Shown: positions 18,863 through 29,668 of the stretch, one piece after another
Layout: the number at the start of each line of letters is the position of its first letter
Numbering within the stretch: position 1 is the stretch's first letter
NCBI GenBank assembly: GCA_025548565.1
Contig: JAJLPB010000002.1
Location: 186,001-250,000 of the forward strand
Origin: Rugamonas sp. A1-17
Lineage (GTDB): Bacteria; Pseudomonadota; Gammaproteobacteria; Burkholderiales; Burkholderiaceae_D
DNA length: 64,000 nt
Direction: 5' to 3'
The notes under the pieces: model-generated
What the model saw: the letters and a program-made list of their open reading frames with translations, nothing else
The model's database searches: none
What the model was told of the DNA's origin: nothing
Program-made: the position numbers and the translations under genes

Positions 18863-20047
18863 CTAACCGGCCCTGATCACTTTCAGCACAGCGGCCGCGC
18901 TTTCCACCGCGCTGTTGCGCAGCAGGCTGTGATGCATGTCGGTGAAGCGCTCGACCAGCCGCAGGCGGTGCGGCGCGTCGCTCAGCTGCTTCCACATGGC
19001 TTCCGCCAGCGCTTCGGAATTGGCGGCGTTCTGCAGCAGCTCCGGCACCAGGAACTCGCGCGCCAGGATGTTCGGCATGCCGATCCAAGGCTGGTAGTTG
19101 AAGTGGCGCAGGATCTGCCATTCCAGCTCCGCCATCCGATAGGCTATCACCATCGGCTTCTTGAACAGCGCCACCTCCAGCGACGCCGTGCCCGACGCCA
19201 CCAGCACCGCGTCGGCCGCGGCGATCGCGGTGTGCGACTGGCCGTCGAGCAGTTGCACTTCGACGTCCTGCAGGCCGGCCTGCGCCACCAGTTCGAGGAA
19301 GTACTTGCGCTGCCGTTCGCCCGCCATCGGCGCCACGAAACGCAGTGAACTGTCGCGCTGCTTGAGCAGGCGCGCCGCGCCGATGAAGGCCACCGTGTTG
19401 TACTTGATCTCGGACATGCGGCTGCCCGGCATGATGGCCACCACATTGGCGTCTTCCGGCATGCCCAGCGCGCGCCGCGCGGCCGCCACGTCCGGCGCCA
19501 TCGGGATCACCTCCGCCAGCGGATGGCCGACGTAACTCACCGGCACGCCGGCCTGGCGGTAGATCTCCTCTTCGAAAGGAAACACCACCAGCATGTGCGA
19601 CACCGCGCGGATGATCTTCTTGATGCGTCCACCGCGCCAGGCCCAGATCTGCGGCCCGATGTAGTGGATGGTCGGAATCCCGGCCGCCTTGAGCTGCTCT
19701 TCCAGCCCGAGGTTAAAGCCCGGATAGTCGGCGCCGATGAAGGCCGCCGGCCGCTCGGCCAGCAGCTGGTCGCGCAGCTGGTTCTGGATGCCCTTGATCT
19801 CGCGGTAGCGCGGAATCACGGCCAGCAGGCCGCGCACGGTCAGCTTGTCCATCGGCCAGTGCGATTCGAAACCCTGCGCCATCATATGCTCGCCGCCGAT
19901 GCCGTGGAAGCGCGCATCCGGCAGGTGCGGACGCAGGCCGGAAAGCAGCCGCGCCGCCAGCAGGTCACCCGACGGCTCGCCCGCCACCAGCGCCACCGAT
20001 AAAGGCGACGCCGGCGCGGCGGCAGTCAGGTCAGCGGACGATGCCAC
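18863..20047 (-). CDS. lpxB: Lipid-A-disaccharide synthase
   Basis: A glycosyltransferase joining UDP-diacylglucosamine and lipid X in lipid A synthesis at the inner membrane. The opening VALVAGEPSGDLLAARLL and the blocks YIGPQIWAWRGGRIKKI, MPGSRMSEI and LVASGTASLEVAL are family hallmarks. The start is uncertain: no ATG lies close to the conserved region. I choose the GTG at 20047, which overlaps lpxA by 17 bases; an ATG at 20110 would overlap by 80 bases and add 21 residues rich in Arg and Ser, and a CTG at 20029 is also possible. It follows lpxA in the usual order. Confidence 0.93.
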   Translation of the reverse strand: MASSADLTAAAPASPLSVALVAGEPSGDLLAARLLSGLRPHLPDARFHGIGGEHMMAQGFESHWPMDKLTVRGLLAVIPRYREIKGIQNQLRDQLLAERPAAFIGADYPGFNLGLEEQLKAAGIPTIHYIGPQIWAWRGGRIKKIIRAVSHMLVVFPFEEEIYRQAGVPVSYVGHPLAEVIPMAPDVAAARRALGMPEDANVVAIMPGSRMSEIKYNTVAFIGAARLLKQRDSSLRFVAPMAGERQRKYFLELVAQAGLQDVEVQLLDGQSHTAIAAADAVLVASGTASLEVALFKKPMVIAYRMAELEWQILRHFNYQPWIGMPNILAREFLVPELLQNAANSEALAEAMWKQLSDAPHRLRLVERFTDMHHSLLRNSAVESAAAVLKVIRAG

Positions 20048-20819
20048 GGCTGGCGATGCTGAGGAATTCGCGCATGGAGCGGATCTGCTCCGCCGCCGCC
20101 GGCATCGCATCCTCTTCGGCCTGCAATGCGACCTTGGCCTCTTCCAGGGTCAGGCCGGAACGGTAGATCAGCTTATACGCGGTGCGGATGCCGTTGATCT
20201 GCTCGCGCGTAAAGCCGCGCCGCTTCAGGCCCTCGATGTTGACGCCGTGCGCCTGCGCCGGATTGCCGTTCAACAGCACGAACGGCGGCACGTCCTGCGT
20301 CAGCGAGGTGCTCATGCCGACGAAGGCGTGCGCGCCGATCTTGCAGAACTGGTGCACATTGGCGAAGCCGCTCATGATCACCCAGTCGCCGATTTCGACG
20401 TGGCCGGCGATCTGCGCGTTGTTCGAGAAGATGGTGTTACTGCCGATCTGGCAGTCGTGCGCCAGGTGGACGTAGGCCGAGATCCAGTTGTCGTTGCCCA
20501 GCGAGGTCACGCCCTTGTCCTGCACCGTGCCGGTGTTGAAGGTGCAGAACTCGCGGATGGTGTTGCGGTCGCCGATGGTCAGGCGGGTCGGCTCGCCATT
20601 CCACTTCTTGTCCTGCGGCGCGGCGCCGATCGACGAGAACTGGAAGAACTTGTTGTCGCTGCCGATGGTGGTGTTGCCCTCGATGACCACATGCGGACCG
20701 ACCACGGTGCGCGCGCCGATCACCACGTTCGGGCCGATCACCGAATACGGCCCCACCTCGACGGTTTCGTCGAGCTGCGCCTTCGGATCGACGATGGCGG
20801 TGGCGTGAATCTTGGCCAT
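20031..20819 (-). CDS. lpxA: UDP-N-acetylglucosamine acyltransferase
   Basis: A 262-residue left-handed beta-helix acyltransferase doing the first step of lipid A synthesis. It begins MAKIHATAIVDPKAQL and has repeated hexapeptides (VGPYSVIGPNVVIG...), with the catalytic His in YVHLAHDCQIG. The C-terminal helical part (GLKRRGFTREQINGIRTAYK) is typical. The start is two bases downstream of the fabZ stop. Confidence 0.97.
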   Translation of the reverse strand: MAKIHATAIVDPKAQLDETVEVGPYSVIGPNVVIGARTVVGPHVVIEGNTTIGSDNKFFQFSSIGAAPQDKKWNGEPTRLTIGDRNTIREFCTFNTGTVQDKGVTSLGNDNWISAYVHLAHDCQIGSNTIFSNNAQIAGHVEIGDWVIMSGFANVHQFCKIGAHAFVGMSTSLTQDVPPFVLLNGNPAQAHGVNIEGLKRRGFTREQINGIRTAYKLIYRSGLTLEEAKVALQAEEDAMPAAAEQIRSMREFLSIASRGIVR

Positions 20820-20821
20820 GA

Positions 20822-21334
20822 TTACTTCCCGGCTGGCTGGCTGGCGTCGGCCGCGCTGCGGATGGTGCACATCAGTTCCGCCTCGACCGCGGTCTGGCCG
20901 TCGACCGTGCCGACCGCCTTGTACTTCCAGATGCCGCGCGCGACGCGCAGGATCTCGACGTTCATCACCAGCTGGTCGCCCGGCTCCACCGGACGCTTGA
21001 AGCGCGCGTTGTCGATGCCGACGAAGTACACCACCGAATTCTCGTCCGGTTTGATGTCCATGGTCAGGAAGGACAGGATGGCGGCGGTTTGCGCCATCGC
21101 CTCGATCATCAGCACGCCCGGCATGACCGGCTTGTGCGGGAAGTGGCCGTTGAAGAATTCCTCGTTGACGGTGACGTTCTTGATCGCCGTGATGGTCTTG
21201 CCCGACTCCCAGTCCAGCACGCGGTCCACCAGCAGCATGGGATAACGGTGCGGCAGGTACTGCTTGATGGCGTGGATATCCAGGCACTTCTTGGTGCAGG
21301 TGGATTCGGAGGTGACAGGAGTGGTTGTGGTCAT
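20822..21334 (-). CDS. fabZ: 3-hydroxyacyl-ACP dehydratase
   Basis: A 170-residue hot-dog-fold dehydratase of fatty acid elongation, which competes with lpxA/lpxD for hydroxyacyl-ACP. The catalytic pair is His64 ([12 protein letters not shown]) and Glu78 (LMIEAMAQ). The first 19 residues (Thr/Ser/Cys-rich) are an extra N-terminal stretch compared with the short E. coli protein, so a later start is possible. It lies between lpxD and lpxA, the common order. Confidence 0.96.
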   Translation of the reverse strand: MTTTTPVTSESTCTKKCLDIHAIKQYLPHRYPMLLVDRVLDWESGKTITAIKNVTVNEEFFNGHFPHKPVMPGVLMIEAMAQTAAILSFLTMDIKPDENSVVYFVGIDNARFKRPVEPGDQLVMNVEILRVARGIWKYKAVGTVDGQTAVEAELMCTIRSAADASQPAGK

Positions 21335-21338
21335 GATT

Positions 21339-22394
21339 TTAGTTCTCGTCTTGATTCGTCAATGTTTTAATTGTTTTTTCCAGCGCGCGGATTTTATCGC
21401 GCATCGTCGACAGATTGCGGACGATTGCGGCCGATTTTTCCCATTCGCTGTTTTTGGCCAGCGGATAAAAGCCCGTGTACTGCCCCGGTTCCAGGATCGA
21501 GCGCGATACCATGCTGCCCGAGCCCACGTGCACCTTGTCGGCGATGGTCAGGTGGCCCAGCACCATGGCGGCGCCGCCGAAGGTGCAGTACTTGCCGATC
21601 TTCGCGCTGCCCGCCACGCCAACGCAGCCGGCCATCGCCGTGTGCGCGCCGATGTGGCAGTTGTGGCCGATCTGGATCTGGTTGTCCAGCTTCACACCGT
21701 CCTCCAGGATCGTGTCGGCCAAGGCGCCACGGTCGATGGTGGTGTTGGCGCCGATGTCCACATCGTCGCCGATCACCACCCGCCCGGTTTGCGGAATCTT
21801 GATGTAGACGCCGCCCTCGTTGGCGAATCCGAAGCCGTCGGTGCCGATCACGGCGCCCGAATGGATGATGCCGCGCTTGCCGATCACGCAGCGCGCCTGA
21901 AAGGTCACGTTGGCGAACAAATGCGTGTCCTCGCCGATGACCGCGTCGCGGCCGATGTAGCAGCCGGCGTCGATCACCGCGCGCGCGCCGATCGTGGCGC
22001 CGCTCTCGATCACCACGCGCGCGCCCACGTGGGCGCTGGCGTCGATGCGGGCGTCGTCCGCCACCACCGCGCTGGCATGCACGCCGGGCGCCGGCACGAC
22101 GGCCGTCAACGATTCGAAATACTGCGCCGCGCGGGCGAAATACACGTACGGATTATTGGTGACGATGCGCGCGCCGCCAAAACCGGCGGCGATAAAAGCG
22201 TCATCGGCGGCCGACACGATCAGTGCCGCCGCCTGGCTTTGCAGCGCTTGCGCGCGCAGTTTGCTATTGCTGAGAAAGCTGATGTGCGAAACGCCGGCGT
22301 CCGTCAGTGGCGCGATCCCGGTCACTTCCAGGTTCGCGTCCCCCACCAACTGCCCGCCGAGGCGTTCGACCAATTCCCCTAGTCGAGTGCCCAT
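21339..22394 (-). CDS. lpxD: UDP-3-O-(3-hydroxymyristoyl)glucosamine N-acyltransferase
   Basis: A 351-residue enzyme for the third lipid A step. The N-terminal UDP-binding domain ([18 protein letters not shown]) is followed by a hexapeptide beta-helix (from about residue 100) with [14 protein letters not shown] and [15 protein letters not shown], and a C-terminal coiled helix. The ATG at 22394 is preferred; a TTG four codons upstream is the alternative. Close packing with skp and fabZ shows a shared transcript. Confidence 0.96.
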   Translation of the reverse strand: MGTRLGELVERLGGQLVGDANLEVTGIAPLTDAGVSHISFLSNSKLRAQALQSQAAALIVSAADDAFIAAGFGGARIVTNNPYVYFARAAQYFESLTAVVPAPGVHASAVVADDARIDASAHVGARVVIESGATIGARAVIDAGCYIGRDAVIGEDTHLFANVTFQARCVIGKRGIIHSGAVIGTDGFGFANEGGVYIKIPQTGRVVIGDDVDIGANTTIDRGALADTILEDGVKLDNQIQIGHNCHIGAHTAMAGCVGVAGSAKIGKYCTFGGAAMVLGHLTIADKVHVGSGSMVSRSILEPGQYTGFYPLAKNSEWEKSAAIVRNLSTMRDKIRALEKTIKTLTNQDEN

Positions 22395-22418
22395 CGGGTG
22401 ATCCAATCTTGATGTGTT

Positions 22419-22943
22419 TTACTTGTCTTTGTCCAGCGCGGCCAGCACTTTGTCGGTGATGTCGATGCGCGGGCTGGCCCAGACCGCATCCTGCAGCACG
22501 ATGTCGAAGCCTTCCACCGCCGCCATCTGCTTGATGATCTTGGTGGCTTTTTCCGAGATCGCCTGGCGTTCCTCGTTGGTGCGCTGGTTCAGGTCTTCAC
22601 GGAACTCGCGCTGGCGGCGCTGGTATTCCTTATCCAGCTCGAACACGTCGCGCTGGCGCTTGACGCGGTCGGTCTCGGCCAGCGTCGGCACATCCTTCTC
22701 CAGCTTTTCCGAGGCCGCCTTCAGGCGCGCGGCCATATCCTGCATGGCTTTCTCGCGGCTCTTGAACTCCTCCTGCAGCTTTTCGCCGGCCAGCTTGGCC
22801 AACTTGGATTCGTTGTAGATGCGCTCAGGACTGAGCCAGGCGATGCGCGAGGCCGAGGTCTGGGCCTGCACCGGCGCCAAGGCACACCAGCCCAGTGCAA
22901 GCACGGCGAGGGATTTGGTCAGGGTAGCGGACACAGTCTTCAA
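22419..22943 (-). CDS. skp: Periplasmic OmpH/Skp-family chaperone
   Basis: A 174-residue protein with a signal peptide (cleavage near PVQAQ) and a long charged coiled-coil (residues about 45-140) as in Skp, the trimeric holdase for outer-membrane proteins on their way to BamA. It appears to start with TTG at 22943: GGAG lies seven to eight bases upstream and no ATG is suitably placed. It follows bamA, the conserved order. Confidence 0.93.
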   Translation of the reverse strand: MKTVSATLTKSLAVLALGWCALAPVQAQTSASRIAWLSPERIYNESKLAKLAGEKLQEEFKSREKAMQDMAARLKAASEKLEKDVPTLAETDRVKRQRDVFELDKEYQRRQREFREDLNQRTNEERQAISEKATKIIKQMAAVEGFDIVLQDAVWASPRIDITDKVLAALDKDK

Positions 22944-22991
22944 CTTATTTCTCCGAAGTAAATATCAATACTCAATGGCATCAGGCCCGCC

Positions 22992-25328
22992 TTAGAAGCC
23001 GGTCCCCATCTGGAACTGGAAGCGTTCCAGGCGGTCGCCCGGTTTGGCGTTCAAAGGCTTAGCATAACTCAAGCGGAGCGGACCGACCGGAGAAATCCAG
23101 CTGATGCCCAGGCCCGACGAGTAACGCAGCTCGGAAGCGCGCATCTTCTGGCCTTCCTGGTAGACCTGGCCGCTGTCGACGAACCCGAACCAGCGCAGGC
23201 TGCGGTCCTGGCCCGAGCCGGGGAACGGCAGCTGCAGCTCGGCGCTGCCCAGCAGGCGCGAGGCGCCGCCCAGCGCATCGCCGTACACCTGGTCGACCGC
23301 GCCCAGCGAGGAGCTCAGGTAGCCGCGCACCGAACCGATGCCGCCGCCGTAGAAGTTCTTGAACACCGGGTAGCTGCTGTCGCGCAGACCGTGGCCGTAG
23401 TCGATCTCGCCGCGCAGCGCCAGCGTGACCTTGGAGAACAGCGGCTTGTACCACTGGTGCTCGTACACCGCGCGGTAGTATTTCTGGCGGCCGATCAGAT
23501 CCAGCTCCAGGTTGGCGCGCTGGTAGCGGCCCACGGTCGGCGTCAGCGCCGAATCGCGGCTGTCGCGCGCCCATGCCGCCGTCAGCGGCACGGCGTTGGT
23601 GGTGGCGGTGCCGATGCCGTTGGTGTTGCCGGTGATGGTGGTGACGTAGTCCTTGAAGCGCACCGGCGAGGTGGCGTCGGTGGTGATGCGCGAGCGCTCC
23701 ACGCCGATACCGAAGAACACCGTGTCCACTTCCGAGAACGGCACGCCGTAGCTGATGCGGCCACCCTGCTGGCGGATGGTGTAGCTGCCGATGTTGAGCG
23801 CCGGCGGCTGCTGCGTGCGCAGGTACACTTCGTACGAGCGCGATACGCCGTCGTCGGTGTAGTAAGGGTCGGTCTGCGAGAACGACAGCGTGCGGCTGTA
23901 CTTCGAGGTGTTGAACTCGATGCCGACGGTGGTGCCCGAACCGGCGAAGTTGGCCTGCTGGATCGCCGCCTGGAAGGTGAACTTCTCGGACTGCGAGAAC
24001 GCGCCGCCGATCTGGAAGTTACCGGTCGGACGTTCGACCACGGTCAGGTTCACGTCCACCTGGTCGGAGGTGCCCTGGGCTTCCGGCGTGTCGATGGTCA
24101 CGTCCTTGAAGTAGCCCAGGCGGTCGACGCGGTCGCGCGAATACTTGATCTTGTTGGCGTCGTACCACGACGATTCGAACTGGCGGAACTCGCGGCGGAT
24201 CACTTCGTCGCGGGTGGTGGTGTTGCCGGCGATGTTCATGTGGCGCACGTAGGCGCGCTTGCCCGGATCGATGAAGAAGGTGAACGCCACTTCGCGTTTC
24301 TTCTGGTCGATCTCCGGATTGGCGTTGACGTTGGCGAAGGCGTAGCCGAAGGTGCCCAGGCGGTCCGAGATCAATTTATTGGTGGCGGTCAGGCGCTCGC
24401 CCGAATAGGTTTCGCCAGGATGCAGCAGCACCAGCGAGCGCAGCTCCTCTTCGCGGCCGAAGGTCTCGCCCTCGAACTTGATGCCGGAGACCTTGTACTT
24501 CTCGCCCTCGGTGATGTTGATCGTGATGTAGATGTCCTTCTTGTCCGGCGTGATCGACACCTGGGTCGAATCGATCTGCATCTCGATGTAGCCGCGGTTC
24601 AGATAGTAGGACTTGAGCGACTCGATATCGCCGGTCAGCTTGGTCTTGGAATACTGGTCGGCCTTGGTGTACCAGCTGAACCAGCCGCCGGTGTTCAGGG
24701 CCAGCTGGTCCTTCAGTTCCTTGTCCGAGAAGACCTTGTTGCCGACGATGTTGATCTGCTTGATCTTGGCGACATCGCCCTCGTCCACCGCGAAGGTGAT
24801 GTTGACGCGGTTACGCTCGATCGGGGTGACGGTGGTGACGATCTTCACGCCATACAGGCCGTGCGACAGGTACTGGCGCTTGAGTTCCTGCTCGGCGCGG
24901 TCGACCGAGGCCTTGTCGAAAATCTTGGTCTCGCCGACGCCGATGTCCTTCAGCGCCTTGACCAGCGTGTCTTTTTCAAATTCCTTGGTGCCGGTGAATT
25001 CCACCTTGGCGATGGCCGGACGTTCCTCGACCAGCACCACCAGCACATTGCCGTCCGCTTCGAGCTTGACGTCCTTGAAGAAACCGGTGGCGTACAGCGC
25101 CTTGATGGCGGTGATCGATTTGTCGTCGTTGAAGGTCTCGCCCACACGTACCGGCAGGTAGCTGAAGACCGTACCGGCTTCCGTGCGCTGGATCCCTTCG
25201 ACGCGGATATCTTTGATGACGAAGGGCTCGATGGCCATGGCGCTGCCGGCGCACAGCGCCAGGACAGCGGCGCCGATCAGGCTGCGGCGAAAGGAAGATG
25301 AAGTAATACGGTCAGAATATAATTTCAT
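22992..25328 (-). CDS. bamA: Outer-membrane protein assembly factor BamA
   Basis: A 778-residue Omp85 protein. After a signal peptide (to about residue 32, SAMAIEPFVIKDIRVEGIQR) come five POTRA domains and a C-terminal 16-strand barrel ending in Phe. The barrel motif GSVRGYLSSSLG corresponds to the conserved VRGF/Y loop. It folds and inserts other outer-membrane proteins, with Skp as feeder. It sits between rseP and skp as in most proteobacteria. Confidence 0.97.
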   Translation of the reverse strand: MKLYSDRITSSSFRRSLIGAAVLALCAGSAMAIEPFVIKDIRVEGIQRTEAGTVFSYLPVRVGETFNDDKSITAIKALYATGFFKDVKLEADGNVLVVLVEERPAIAKVEFTGTKEFEKDTLVKALKDIGVGETKIFDKASVDRAEQELKRQYLSHGLYGVKIVTTVTPIERNRVNITFAVDEGDVAKIKQINIVGNKVFSDKELKDQLALNTGGWFSWYTKADQYSKTKLTGDIESLKSYYLNRGYIEMQIDSTQVSITPDKKDIYITINITEGEKYKVSGIKFEGETFGREEELRSLVLLHPGETYSGERLTATNKLISDRLGTFGYAFANVNANPEIDQKKREVAFTFFIDPGKRAYVRHMNIAGNTTTRDEVIRREFRQFESSWYDANKIKYSRDRVDRLGYFKDVTIDTPEAQGTSDQVDVNLTVVERPTGNFQIGGAFSQSEKFTFQAAIQQANFAGSGTTVGIEFNTSKYSRTLSFSQTDPYYTDDGVSRSYEVYLRTQQPPALNIGSYTIRQQGGRISYGVPFSEVDTVFFGIGVERSRITTDATSPVRFKDYVTTITGNTNGIGTATTNAVPLTAAWARDSRDSALTPTVGRYQRANLELDLIGRQKYYRAVYEHQWYKPLFSKVTLALRGEIDYGHGLRDSSYPVFKNFYGGGIGSVRGYLSSSLGAVDQVYGDALGGASRLLGSAELQLPFPGSGQDRSLRWFGFVDSGQVYQEGQKMRASELRYSSGLGISWISPVGPLRLSYAKPLNAKPGDRLERFQFQMGTGF

Positions 25329-25381
25329 TGGGGTTATTCAATGGCTAAATCAACGAACTACTCATATACAAAGCGAACCTG

Positions 25382-26767
25382 CTACAGCAGCCGCGCGACG
25401 TCGTTAAACACCGCCAGCAGCATCAGCGTCAGTAACAAGCCTATGCCCAGGCGCTGTGCAATCTCTCCAAAACGCTCCGGCACAGAACGCCCAGTTAAAA
25501 CTTCCAGCGAATAATACAGCAAATGCCCCCCATCTAGAACCGGAATCGGTAGCAAATTCATCACCCCCAAACTGATGCTGATGAAGGCGATGAAGCTCAG
25601 ATAGCTGGCCGCGCCCATGCGTGCGGTCTGCCCGGCGTAATCGGCGATGGTGATCGGGCCGGTGACGTTCTTCAGCGAGACCTCGCCGGTGATCATTTTG
25701 CCGATCATCTTGACCGACATGACGCTGGTGTCCCAGACCCGCGCCACCGCCTTGCCGACAGCCGCAATCGGGGACGATGGCACGGTGATCATATCCGGCT
25801 GCTGCGCGATGTAAGCGCTGATCTTACCGACTGTTACAGTTCCCTTACCGGTCTTTGCCTGCTCGGCCTGGGGCACCATGTCCAGCACCAGCTGCTGGCC
25901 GGCGCGGCGCACCGCCACTTGCACCGTCTTGCCGGCGGCGTTGCGGATAATCTCGATGAAGGCGATGCCGTCGGCCACCGGGACACCGTCCACCGACAAC
26001 AGCAGGTCGCCCTTTTGCAGGCCGGCGCGCGCCGCGGGACCGCCGGCGATCACTTCCTGCACCACCGGCGCCGGACGGGCCACACCCAGTCCCAGCTTGC
26101 CCGGCACATCGCCATCCAGATCCTGCGCCGCCAGCGCGGCGGCCGGCAGCACGAAGGTAAAGCGGCCCTGCCCCGCGCGTTCGACTGCGACGCGGGCCTC
26201 GGTCTTGTCGATGGCGGCCTGCATCAGGTTCCAGCGCAGCTCCGACCAGACGGCCACCGGTTGTTCGTTGACGGCGGTGACCACGTCGCCGCTGCGCAAG
26301 CCAGCGCTCCACGCGGCCGTCGGTGCCGCATTGCTTGCGGTGGCGGTCTCCGTGGCGCGCACGCTGATCTTGCTGGCCGGTTCTTCGACGCCGTGCAGGT
26401 ACAGGCCCGCATACAGCACAATGGCCAGCAGGAAGTTGGCCAGCGGGCCGGCGGCCACGATGGCGATGCGCTTCCAGACGTTCTGGCGCGTGAATTCGCG
26501 CTTCAGGTCTTCGGGCGGCAGGTCGCCCAGGTCGCCCTCGCGGGCGTCGAGCATTTTCACGTAGCCGCCCAATGGCAGCGCCGATACCGCCCATTCGGTC
26601 CGGTCGCGGCCGAAACGGCGCGACCACACCACCTTGCCCATGCCGACCGAGAAACGCAGCACCTTCACCCCGCACCAGCGCGCCACCAGATAGTGCCCCA
26701 GTTCGTGGAAGATGATCAGGGAGCCCAGGCAGACGGCGAAGGCCAGCGCGGTTTGGAGGAAGTTCAT
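25382..26767 (-). CDS. rseP: Site-2 metalloprotease RseP
   Basis: A 461-residue M50 inner-membrane protease. The zinc site HELGH is at residues 21-25 in the first membrane segment, and the third ligand is the Asp of [11 protein letters not shown] near residue 400. Two PDZ domains lie in the periplasmic part ([21 protein letters not shown] is in the second). RseP normally cuts anti-sigma factors after a first cut outside, so it could in principle serve the anti-sigma protein at 270-1067. The ATG overlaps the dxr stop by four bases. Confidence 0.96.
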   Translation of the reverse strand: MNFLQTALAFAVCLGSLIIFHELGHYLVARWCGVKVLRFSVGMGKVVWSRRFGRDRTEWAVSALPLGGYVKMLDAREGDLGDLPPEDLKREFTRQNVWKRIAIVAAGPLANFLLAIVLYAGLYLHGVEEPASKISVRATETATASNAAPTAAWSAGLRSGDVVTAVNEQPVAVWSELRWNLMQAAIDKTEARVAVERAGQGRFTFVLPAAALAAQDLDGDVPGKLGLGVARPAPVVQEVIAGGPAARAGLQKGDLLLSVDGVPVADGIAFIEIIRNAAGKTVQVAVRRAGQQLVLDMVPQAEQAKTGKGTVTVGKISAYIAQQPDMITVPSSPIAAVGKAVARVWDTSVMSVKMIGKMITGEVSLKNVTGPITIADYAGQTARMGAASYLSFIAFISISLGVMNLLPIPVLDGGHLLYYSLEVLTGRSVPERFGEIAQRLGIGLLLTLMLLAVFNDVARLL

Positions 26768-27957
26768 TTTGCCAGTCCGGCGATATAGGTTTCAGCGGCG
26801 GCGCGGGCGGCGGCATCCTGCGCCATCACGGCGGCGATGCTGTCTGCATCGCCGTGCGGCAGCGCCTCCATCACATGCGCGATCACGCGGTCGATCTGGC
26901 GGAAGCCGATCTTCAGGTCGAGGAAGGCTTGCACCGCGATCTCGTTGGCCGCGTTCAGCAGCGCCGGCGCGGTGCCGCCGGCCTTGAGCGCGTCGAAGGC
27001 CAGCGCCAGGCAGGGGAAGCGTTTGAAGTCGGGACGCTCGAACTGCAGCGTGGCGATCTGCGTCAGGTCCAGCTGCGCCACGCCGGAGGCGATGCGCTCC
27101 GGGTAGGCCAGCGCGTGGGCGATCGGCGTGCGCATGTCCGGGTTGCCCAATTGCGCCAGCACCGAGCCGTCCATGTACGACACCATCGAGTGGATCACCG
27201 ATTGCGGATGGATGACCACCTCGATGCGCTCGGCCGGCGCGCCGAACAGCCAGTGCGCCTCGATCACTTCCAGGCCCTTGTTCATCATCGTGGCCGAATC
27301 GACCGAGATCTTGCGGCCCATCGACCAGTTGGGGTGCTTGCAGGCCTGCTCCGGCGTCACCGCGTCCAGCGTGGCGACGTCGCGCGTCAGGAACGGGCCG
27401 CCGGATGCGGTCAGCAGGATCTTGGCGATGCCGGCCGCCTCGTCGCGCACCGCCGGCATGCGACCGCCGAACTGCGGCATGCACTGGAAGATCGCATTGT
27501 GTTCGCTGTCGATCGGCAGCAGCACCGCGCCGGCCTGCTGGGCGGCGTCGATGAACAGCTGGCCGGACATCACCAGCGCTTCCTTGTTGGCCAGCAGGAC
27601 CTTCTTGCCGGCGCGGGCCGCGGCCAATGTCGGCGCCAGGCCGGCGGCGCCCACGATGGCCGCCATCACGCTGTCGACTTCGGGCGCGCTGGCGATGCCG
27701 CACAGGGCCGCTTCGCCATATTCCACTTCGGTGTTGACGCCGGCGGCGCGCAGCAGCGCGCTCAGCTGGCTGGCGCCGGCCGCGGTGCCGACCACCGCGC
27801 GCGCGGGACGGAACCGGATGCACTGGGCCGCCAGTTCGTCGACGCGGCTATGCGCCGACAGCGCGTAGACGCTGTAGCGCTCGGGATGGCGTGCCAGCAC
27901 GTCCAGCGTGGACACGCCGATCGAACCGGTGGCGCCAAGGATGGTGATGCGTTGCAT
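26764..27957 (-). CDS. dxr: 1-deoxy-D-xylulose-5-phosphate reductoisomerase
   Basis: A 397-residue NADPH enzyme making methylerythritol phosphate for isoprenoids. The nucleotide-binding start is [17 protein letters not shown]; the metal/substrate motif is [14 protein letters not shown], and [20 protein letters not shown] is diagnostic. The ATG at 27957 has AAAGAG upstream; a GTG two codons earlier is possible. It supplies precursors for UppS in the same cluster. Confidence 0.97.
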   Translation of the reverse strand: MQRITILGATGSIGVSTLDVLARHPERYSVYALSAHSRVDELAAQCIRFRPARAVVGTAAGASQLSALLRAAGVNTEVEYGEAALCGIASAPEVDSVMAAIVGAAGLAPTLAAARAGKKVLLANKEALVMSGQLFIDAAQQAGAVLLPIDSEHNAIFQCMPQFGGRMPAVRDEAAGIAKILLTASGGPFLTRDVATLDAVTPEQACKHPNWSMGRKISVDSATMMNKGLEVIEAHWLFGAPAERIEVVIHPQSVIHSMVSYMDGSVLAQLGNPDMRTPIAHALAYPERIASGVAQLDLTQIATLQFERPDFKRFPCLALAFDALKAGGTAPALLNAANEIAVQAFLDLKIGFRQIDRVIAHVMEALPHGDADSIAAVMAQDAAARAAAETYIAGLAK

Positions 27958-27967
27958 AGTCACTCTT

Positions 27968-28807
27968 TCAGAACCAGGAGCCGATCAGCGCGGCCAGCGG
28001 CAGGACCGGGATCAAGGCGTCAATACGGTCAAGCACGCCGCCGTGGCCCGGCAGCAGGTTGCTGCTGTCCTTGATCGCGGCGCGGCGCTTGAGTTGGGAT
28101 TCGAACAGGTCGCCGATCACCGACGCGGCGACGATCAGCAGCAGCACCAGCAAGGCCAGCGGCCAGCCGAAGCGCGCCTGCAATTGGACGGCGAAGGTGT
28201 CGCGCAGCCATGGCTGGCCGGCGGCCAGCAGCACGCTCGCCGACGAGATCGCCAGCACGGCGATGCCGCCGCCGATGGCGCCCTCCCACGATTTGCCCGG
28301 CGAAATGGACGGCGCCAACTTGCGCTTGCCGAAGGCCTTGCCGGAGAAGTAGGCGCCGATGTCGGCGATCCACACCAGCACCATCACCGACAGCAGGTAC
28401 AGCGCGGAGTGCTGGTACAGGCCGACGATGGCGAAGAAGCAGGCGAAGATGGCGAAGCTGAAGGTGACGCAAAGCGACCAGTTGGCCGCGCCGGCCAGCG
28501 GCGGCAAGCCCAGGCCCAGCGACGGCGCATAGCGGATCAGCCACAGCAGGCAGGCCGCGCCGTACAGCGCGGTCAGCGCGCCCGGCTTGCCAGAGTGCTG
28601 CAGCAGGAACACGAACAGCACCGCGCCGGCCACGCCGATCGCGCGCGCGCGCATGGCGGACAGGCCGAACAGGCGAGCAGCCTCCCACATCGCGGCGCCC
28701 AGGAACAGCGTGACGACGACGGCAAACGCTGGGAAATAGTTGAAGAACAGGACCGGCAGCAGCACCGCCAGCAAGACCACAGCGGTAATAATCCTCGTTT
28801 TCAGCAT
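27968..28807 (-). CDS. cdsA: Phosphatidate cytidylyltransferase
   Basis: A 279-residue inner-membrane enzyme with about eight membrane segments, forming CDP-diacylglycerol. The C-terminal family signature runs from [20 protein letters not shown] to [12 protein letters not shown]. The start shares a base with the uppS stop (TGATG), so translation is coupled. Confidence 0.96.
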   Translation of the reverse strand: MLKTRIITAVVLLAVLLPVLFFNYFPAFAVVVTLFLGAAMWEAARLFGLSAMRARAIGVAGAVLFVFLLQHSGKPGALTALYGAACLLWLIRYAPSLGLGLPPLAGAANWSLCVTFSFAIFACFFAIVGLYQHSALYLLSVMVLVWIADIGAYFSGKAFGKRKLAPSISPGKSWEGAIGGGIAVLAISSASVLLAAGQPWLRDTFAVQLQARFGWPLALLVLLLIVAASVIGDLFESQLKRRAAIKDSSNLLPGHGGVLDRIDALIPVLPLAALIGSWF

Positions 28808-29559
28808 CAGCTTTTCTTTTCTGCCAGTTGCGCGCCGGTGCGGCCGAAGCGCCGCTCCCGATGCTGGTAGGAGGCGATCGCCTCGTCGAGGCTCTCGATC
28901 GAAAAATCGGGCCAGTAGGTGTCGGTGAAGAACAGCTCGGTATAGGCGAGCTGCCACAACAGGAAATTGGAGATGCGCTGTTCGCCGCCGGTGCGGATGA
29001 ACAGGTCGGGCTCGGGCGCGTAGGCCATCGCCAGGTGCGGCGCCAGCTGCTCTTCGGTGAAATTGGCGGCGCCGGGATGGGCGGCCACCATCTGGCCGAC
29101 CGCCTGCATGATGTCCCAGCGGCCGCCATAGTTGGCGCACACGGTCACGGTCATGCGGGTGTTGTTCGCGGTCTTGCGCTCGGCGCTGGCGATCATGCCT
29201 TGCAGCTTGTCGTCGAAGCGGGACAGGTCGCCGACCACCTTGAGGCGGATGTTATTGGCGTGCAGCTTGGAGACTTCGCGGTCCAGCGCCGTCACGAACA
29301 GGCGCATCAGCAGGGACACTTCCTCTTCCGGGCGGCGCCAGTTTTCGGAACTGAAGGCGAACAGGGTCAAGTACTCGACGCCGCGGCGGGCGCAGGCCTC
29401 GACCACGGTGCGCACCGCGTCCACGCCCTTGACGTGGCCCGCCACGCGCGGCAGGAAGCGCTTGGTCGCCCAGCGGCCGTTGCCATCCATGATGATCGCG
29501 ACATGGCGCGGCACGGACGGCGCGTCTGGAACCTCAGTAGTCGAACTCGTATATTTCAT
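28807..29559 (-). CDS. uppS: Undecaprenyl diphosphate synthase (cis-prenyltransferase)
   Basis: A 250-residue enzyme making the C55 carrier lipid for peptidoglycan and polysaccharides. [10 protein letters not shown] contains the catalytic Asp, and [11 protein letters not shown] and [17 protein letters not shown] are conserved. The ATG at 29559 is preferred; its ribosome site is weak. A terminator lies between frr and this gene, so it probably also has its own promoter (TTGCGC and TACACT, 16 bases apart, just upstream). Confidence 0.96.
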   Translation of the reverse strand: MKYTSSTTEVPDAPSVPRHVAIIMDGNGRWATKRFLPRVAGHVKGVDAVRTVVEACARRGVEYLTLFAFSSENWRRPEEEVSLLMRLFVTALDREVSKLHANNIRLKVVGDLSRFDDKLQGMIASAERKTANNTRMTVTVCANYGGRWDIMQAVGQMVAAHPGAANFTEEQLAPHLAMAYAPEPDLFIRTGGEQRISNFLLWQLAYTELFFTDTYWPDFSIESLDEAIASYQHRERRFGRTGAQLAEKKS

Positions 29560-29602
29560 GAAAACTTTGGTGCCAAAGTGTAAAGTATTGCAGGTGTGGC
29601 GC

Positions 29603-29660
29603 AAAAAAACAAGACGCCAGGGCGACCCTCGGACGAGTCCGCGGGCCGGCAGCTGGCGTC
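29603..29660 (-). terminator. Terminator or attenuator between frr and uppS
   Basis: On the minus strand an eight-base stem (GACGCCAG with CTGGCGTC) with a GC-rich inner part is followed by TTGTTTTTTT. It would stop or reduce read-through from rpsB-frr into the envelope genes. Confidence 0.78.
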
Positions 29661-29668
29661 CGCGGGTG